From NCBI RefSeq assembly GCF_013523055.1, contig NZ_JAAMQM010000017.1, positions 1-64,000 on the forward strand: a stretch of 64,000 nt of DNA. Reading direction: 5' to 3'. Every line of letters starts with the position of its first letter. Within the stretch, counting starts at the first letter, position 1. Below the pieces are notes generated by a model. That model was not told where the DNA came from. It saw only the letters and a program-made list of their open reading frames with translations, and did not search any database. Made by a program: the position numbers and the translations under genes. The stretch is from Pseudomonas capeferrum. GTDB lineage: Bacteria; Pseudomonadota; Gammaproteobacteria; Pseudomonadales; Pseudomonadaceae. Of the stretch, positions 60,218 through 64,000 are shown one piece after another.

Positions 60218-61729
60218 TCATTTGGCGGGCTGTGGATAACGGGCCTTGCGCTCGAGGTCGTCGAGATCGATGTGGTTGCGCATGTACTGCTGGCTGGCAT
60301 CCACCCAAGGTTGGTGGTCCCAGCTGTGCAGCTTGCCGACGGCCAGTGCCTCGGCTACCAGGCGGCGGCGACGTTGGCTGGCCAGCACCTGCCGACGCAG
60401 TTGCGGAACATCCCAACGCTGGCGGGCTTCATCGACAAATGCCTGCAGCAGCGCTTGGTGATCCAGGCTGCCGGCGAGATTCTCCCGCTCGTGCGGGTCG
60501 TGGCTCAGATCATAGAGTAGACAAGGGTCGTCCTCGCTATACACGAACTTGTACGGGCCTCGACGAATCATCATCAATGGGCCGACTGTCCCCTCGGCCA
60601 TGTACTCGCCGATGACCTCGTCATGGCCGCCCTGCCCTTGCAGGTGCCCCATCAGAGAGCGTCCATCGAGCGCCAGGCCCGGTTCGGTCGTACCGCCCGC
60701 CAGTTCGACCAGCGTCGGCAGCAGGTCGCAGGTCGAGACTGCGGCGCCGACTCGACGCGCCGCGAACTGGCCAGGCGAATGGATCAACAGCGGCACGCGG
60801 GCCGCCATCTCGAACCAGTGCATCTTGTACCAGAGACCACGCTCGCCGAGCATGTCACCATGATCGCCGGAGAAAACGATCAGGGTATCGTCGGCGAGAT
60901 CGCACGTTTCGAGGGTCTGCAGCAATCTACCGATAGTGTCGTCGATGTAGCTGCAGGCGCCGAAATAGGCGCGTCGGGCGTCGCGGATCTTGTCCGTTGG
61001 CAACGGCTTGTCCCACAGGTCGTAGACCTTGAGCAGACGCTGCGAATGCGGGTCCAGTTCATCCTGGGGCAAGGTCTCGTGCGGCATCGGAATGTCCAGG
61101 TTCTCGTACAGGTCCCAATAGGGCTTGGGAATGGTGTACGGATCATGAGGGTGGGTCATCGACACCGTCAGGCAGAAAGGCCGCCCGTCGTCGTTGCGGA
61201 TATGGTCATAGAGATATTGCTGCGCCCGGAAGACCACCTCCTCGTCGAAATCCAACTGATTGGTGCGCACGCACGGTCCGGCCTGAAGAACCGAAGACAT
61301 GTTGTGGTACCAGCTCGGACGTTCATCCGGGGCGTCCCAATTGACCGACCAGCCGTAATCGGCCGGGTAGATATCGCTGGTCAACCGCTCTTCGTAACCG
61401 TGCAACTGATCGGGTCCGCAAAAGTGCATTTTGCCGGACAGTGCCGTGTGATACCCGAGCCGGCGCAGGTAATGTGCATAAGTGGGCGTGTCGGCCGGAA
61501 AATCGGCGGCGTTGTCGTAGGCGCCGATGCGGCTTGGCAATTGCCCGCTGACCAGGGTGAAGCGCGAGGGGGCGCACAGTGGGCTGTTGCAATAGGCGGC
61601 GTCGAATACCACTGCCCGCTCGGCCAGCTTGCTCAGGTGCGGCATCTTGATCGGCGACGGACCGTAGATCGGTAACACGGGCGCGGCCATCTGGTCGGCC
61701 ATGATGAAAAGTATGTTCTTGCGCTTCAT
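60218..61729 (-). CDS. betC: Choline-sulfatase
   Basis: Hydrolyses choline-O-sulfate to choline and sulfate, giving osmoprotectant precursor and sulfur. It has 503 residues from the ATG at 61729 (MKRKNILFIMADQMAAPVLP); an in-frame ATG 12 bases earlier is possible. The sulfatase motif is C-A-P-S-R with Cys52, which must be converted to formylglycine. FSGDHGDMLGERGLWYK and the C-terminal choline-sulfatase domain are present. It is divergent from a LysR regulator and followed by choX. Confidence 0.96.
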   Translation of the reverse strand: MKRKNILFIMADQMAAPVLPIYGPSPIKMPHLSKLAERAVVFDAAYCNSPLCAPSRFTLVSGQLPSRIGAYDNAADFPADTPTYAHYLRRLGYHTALSGKMHFCGPDQLHGYEERLTSDIYPADYGWSVNWDAPDERPSWYHNMSSVLQAGPCVRTNQLDFDEEVVFRAQQYLYDHIRNDDGRPFCLTVSMTHPHDPYTIPKPYWDLYENLDIPMPHETLPQDELDPHSQRLLKVYDLWDKPLPTDKIRDARRAYFGACSYIDDTIGRLLQTLETCDLADDTLIVFSGDHGDMLGERGLWYKMHWFEMAARVPLLIHSPGQFAARRVGAAVSTCDLLPTLVELAGGTTEPGLALDGRSLMGHLQGQGGHDEVIGEYMAEGTVGPLMMIRRGPYKFVYSEDDPCLLYDLSHDPHERENLAGSLDHQALLQAFVDEARQRWDVPQLRRQVLASQRRRRLVAEALAVGKLHSWDHQPWVDASQQYMRNHIDLDDLERKARYPQPAK

Positions 61730-61838
61730 GTTGCCATCCATCGTCGAAGGTTTATGGGAATCGCTTGCCCTTGAGGATGCGGCTGTGGATAACTTGGGTA
61801 AAGCCCATGGGGCGCAATGACTGGGATAAGCCAGGCTT

Positions 61839-62738
61839 ATGTTAGAAACGCTCGGTACGATGTCGCTCGACAGTCTCAGGATCTTTGAGTCCGCAGCGCG
61901 TTTGCGTAGCTTCACCTCGGCTGCGCGCGAGCAAGGCACCACCCAGCCAGCCATCAGCCAACAGGTCAAACGCCTGGAGGCGCAGTTGGGCACGCGATTG
62001 TTCGATCGCATCTATCGGGGCATCGAACTGACCGAGGCGGGTGTGCTGCTCTTCACCCAGATCCATCAGGCCCTGAGGATCATCGATGAGGGCATTGCCC
62101 AAGCCAGTGGCCGGGGTCAGCGCGAAGTGTTGCAGGTGGCTACCGACTTCGCCTTCGCTTCGTTCTGGCTCATGCCGCGCTTGCCGCGTTTTCATCAGGC
62201 CAATCCGCTCGTGGATGTCAGCCTGGTGACGGGTGAGCGAAGCCAGGCCATGTTGCGGCCGGATATCGATGTCGCGTTACTGTTCGGGGATGGCCGTTTT
62301 CGTCATGGCGAAAGTCGTCGATTGTTCGAGGAAGAGGTTTTCCCCGTTTGCAGCCCGCGATTGATCGAGGGCTGCGCGCAAACGTGCGCGGACTTGCAGC
62401 ACCTGCCCTTGCTTCACCTGCGCGGAGAACAGGCCAGCGGTTGGTTCGACTGGGCCGGCGTGTTTCGCGAGCTGGGCCTGGCCATGCCGCCCACGCCGGG
62501 GCAATTGCGCTTCGACAATTACACCCTGCTGATCCAGGCCGCGATTGCCGGCCAGGGGGTGGCCATCGGTTGGGGGCATCTGGTCGATGCCCTGGTGGAA
62601 CAGGGGCTGTTATGCCGACCGATCAAGGAAAGCCTGCGCTCGGAGCGGGGTTATTACCTGGTCTTGCCTCCCCGCAAGCGCCGGAGCGAACTGATCCAGC
62701 GTTTCGTCGACTGGTTGGGCGAGGAGCTCGCGCGCTAG
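61839..62738 (+). CDS. LysR family regulator of choline-sulfate use
   Basis: A 299-residue LysR regulator, divergent from betC with 109 bases between the starts. The winged helix covers MSLDSLRIFESAARLRSFTS and TTQPAISQQVKRLEAQLGTR. It probably activates betC-choX in response to choline or choline-sulfate, by its position. The ATG at 61839 and one at 61860 are both possible starts. The intergenic region contains a perfect DnaA box (61784-61792). Its stop overlaps the convergent gene by 4 bases. Confidence 0.92.
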   Translation: MLETLGTMSLDSLRIFESAARLRSFTSAAREQGTTQPAISQQVKRLEAQLGTRLFDRIYRGIELTEAGVLLFTQIHQALRIIDEGIAQASGRGQREVLQVATDFAFASFWLMPRLPRFHQANPLVDVSLVTGERSQAMLRPDIDVALLFGDGRFRHGESRRLFEEEVFPVCSPRLIEGCAQTCADLQHLPLLHLRGEQASGWFDWAGVFRELGLAMPPTPGQLRFDNYTLLIQAAIAGQGVAIGWGHLVDALVEQGLLCRPIKESLRSERGYYLVLPPRKRRSELIQRFVDWLGEELAR

Positions 62739-63352
62739 CCTACGAAGTTCAAGTGTTCGCCCTCATGCAGCCCCAGGTCGAGAGTATCCACGATGCCTGC
62801 CGCAATTCGCGCCAGGCGGTGCAAGGGTTCGGCCAGGCCAGGCTCCAGCGTGCCCTGGATATGGCGAAAATGCTCGATGCCCAGGCCCGACGGTTCCTCG
62901 GGTGCGTTGATCAGCGTCCAGCGAAGCCCGCCACGCCGCAGCAGGTCGACGATGCCATCGACACAGATGCGCTTTTCGGGACTGTGCCGCGAAGGTTCAT
63001 CCAGTACATCGAAATCGCCCACCAGCAGCAGGCGGCGTATAGTCGTGCGGGAAAGACCGGTGATCAGCGCCTGGACCATCGCCTGTTGCGCGCAGGCATC
63101 GTCGGGGGCCAGGGTCGACAGCAGGGCGACGACGGCCGAGCCGCCCGCCACGCTCTGCTCAGCTTGATCGGCGTTGTCCAGGCCACCTATCTTGGTGTGC
63201 AGCCCAGGCCGTGGCGCATATCGGTTGAGGTCGTCGACGATTACCGTGACTTCATGCTGGCGCGACAGCGACTCGACGATCAACGCGCTGCCCAGGCTGC
63301 CTTCGGAGCCGAAGAGGATCAGTTTGAACACGGGGGTCTCGGCATTTTTCAC
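62735..63352 (-). CDS. NAD(P)-binding protein (NmrA/SDR-like)
   Basis: A 205-residue Rossmann-fold protein. The N-terminal motif is LILFGSEGSLGSALIVESL, followed by VALLSTLAP and RRLLLVGDFDVLDEP, as in the atypical short-chain dehydrogenases of the NAD(P)H-binding family. The usual Tyr-X3-Lys pair is not evident, so it may bind nucleotide as a sensor or act on an unknown substrate. It is convergent with the LysR gene. Confidence 0.85.
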   Translation of the reverse strand: MKNAETPVFKLILFGSEGSLGSALIVESLSRQHEVTVIVDDLNRYAPRPGLHTKIGGLDNADQAEQSVAGGSAVVALLSTLAPDDACAQQAMVQALITGLSRTTIRRLLLVGDFDVLDEPSRHSPEKRICVDGIVDLLRRGGLRWTLINAPEEPSGLGIEHFRHIQGTLEPGLAEPLHRLARIAAGIVDTLDLGLHEGEHLNFVG

Positions 63353-63430
63353 CCTGTCACTCCCTGATTGGCAGGTGATCGTTGGACCCGTCCATCAAGG
63401 CAGGGGTTCGTTTGTCATCGAGGAATAATC

Positions 63431-63763
63431 GTGCAAAGGATCAAGGGGTATCACGCCCATGTGTATTACGACGCAACCACCCTGGATCACGCGCGCCAGC
63501 TCTGCGAGGATGCCGCGCGGCTGTTTCCGGTGACCATGGGACGCATGCATGAGAAGCCAGTCGGCCCGCATCCGGACTGGAGCTGCCAGCTGGCGTTCGA
63601 GCCCGAGTGGGTGGGTGTGGTGTTGCCATGGCTGGCGCTGTACCGCAACGGGCTGGTGATCTTCCTGCATCCGCTGACGGGGGACGAACTGGCCGACCAC
63701 CGCGATCATGCGATCTGGATGGGAGCCATGAGGCCATTGAAACTGTCGGTGTTTGGTGGCTGA
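63431..63763 (+). CDS. DOPA 4,5-dioxygenase family protein
   Basis: A 110-residue protein starting at a GTG (MQRIKGYHAHVYYD) with GAGGAA 5 bases upstream. The conserved histidines HAHVYYD and the segments GPHPDWSCQL and HPLTGDELADH match the small DOPA-dioxygenase-like family. The biochemical role of bacterial members is unclear, although ring-opening of catechols has been shown for relatives. It stands alone, divergent from the preceding gene and convergent with trpA. Confidence 0.88.
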   Translation: MQRIKGYHAHVYYDATTLDHARQLCEDAARLFPVTMGRMHEKPVGPHPDWSCQLAFEPEWVGVVLPWLALYRNGLVIFLHPLTGDELADHRDHAIWMGAMRPLKLSVFGG

Positions 63764-63814
63764 TGGGAGGGCCCTGCAGCGGCCCTCCCGCACCTGAATG
63801 CCGTCAGAACGGGT

Positions 63815-64000
63815 TCATGCGCGAGCCGCGCGAACACCTTCAGCCAGCGCCGAGCATAGGTCGAGGACATCCCTGACCGCCTGGTCGGCGTCCTTGGCCT
63901 GGGCAATCTTGTCGACCAGCGCCGAACCGACCACTACGCCATCGGCCAACTTGGCGATGGCTGCGGCTTGCTCGGGGGTGCGGATACCGAAACCGACGCT
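63815..64000 (-). CDS. trpA: Tryptophan synthase alpha subunit, partial (N-terminus beyond window)
   Basis: The last 61 residues are present, from SVGFGIRTPEQAAAIAKLAD to the end EGVRAARA. GFGIRTPEQA and ADGVVVGSALVDKI are the phosphate-binding and final strand regions of the TIM barrel. The enzyme cleaves indole-3-glycerol phosphate to indole, which passes to TrpB. The stop is TGA at 63815-63817; trpB would be expected to the right. Confidence 0.96.
   Translation of the reverse strand, partial: SVGFGIRTPEQAAAIAKLADGVVVGSALVDKIAQAKDADQAVRDVLDLCSALAEGVRAARA

Overview
The window is a chromosomal segment of a Pseudomonas, most likely of the P. putida group. It spans the replication origin. The evidence is gene order: glmS-glmR-glmU, the atpIBEFHAGDC operon, mnmG-rsmG-parA-parB, mnmE, rpmH-rnpA-yidD-yidC, then dnaA-dnaN-recF-gyrB, then glyQS, trkA, rsmB-fmt-def, dprA-tsaC, hemF-aroE and trpA. 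The protein sequences are of pseudomonad type. No tRNA, rRNA or CRISPR array was seen.

Positions 1-8,719 are an accessory block directly downstream of the glmS 3' end, which is the position of the Tn7 attachment site in many bacteria. It holds a meta-cleavage aromatic catabolic cluster on the minus strand. In transcription order this is an extradiol ring-cleavage dioxygenase, a C-C bond hydrolase, an MhpA-type flavin hydroxylase, 2-oxopent-4-enoate hydratase, acylating acetaldehyde dehydrogenase and 4-hydroxy-2-oxovalerate aldolase (cut by the window edge). A TetR regulator lies upstream. Together these could take a hydroxylated aromatic through a catechol-type intermediate to pyruvate and acetyl-CoA; the substrate cannot be read from the sequence. 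Between tetR and glmS lies decayed DNA: an IS3-family orfA remnant, a small hypothetical ORF and a frameshifted RES-domain toxin gene.

Positions 8,720-36,050 are the conserved origin core. Everything left of oriC reads leftward and dnaA-dnaN-recF-gyrB reads rightward. Two intergenic regions carry clusters of DnaA boxes plus AT-rich tracts: rpmH-dnaA and mnmG-mnmE. Two parS sites lie inside recF, and parAB is 11-13 kb away. The ATP synthase operon has a clear sigma70-type promoter overlaid by an inverted repeat, and stem-loops in three intercistronic gaps.

Positions 36,220-64,000 are mostly housekeeping. They include a LysR/GMC oxidoreductase/MFS transporter cassette; plsC-gmhB-glyS-glyQ; tag; an LpxL-type acyltransferase; a TPR protein-trkA-rsmB-fmt-def series; dprA-tsaC; qor; hemF-aroE; a SulP transporter; and a choline-sulfate locus (LysR, betC, choX). 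They also include an NAD(P)-binding protein, a DOPA-dioxygenase-like protein and the end of trpA. REP-type palindromes occur at three places, one of them a 99-bp tandem array. A strongly folded leader precedes a frameshifted small gene at 53.6-54.1 kb. Perfect DnaA boxes, often as the 10-mer TGTGGATAAC, are scattered through the whole window far above chance.
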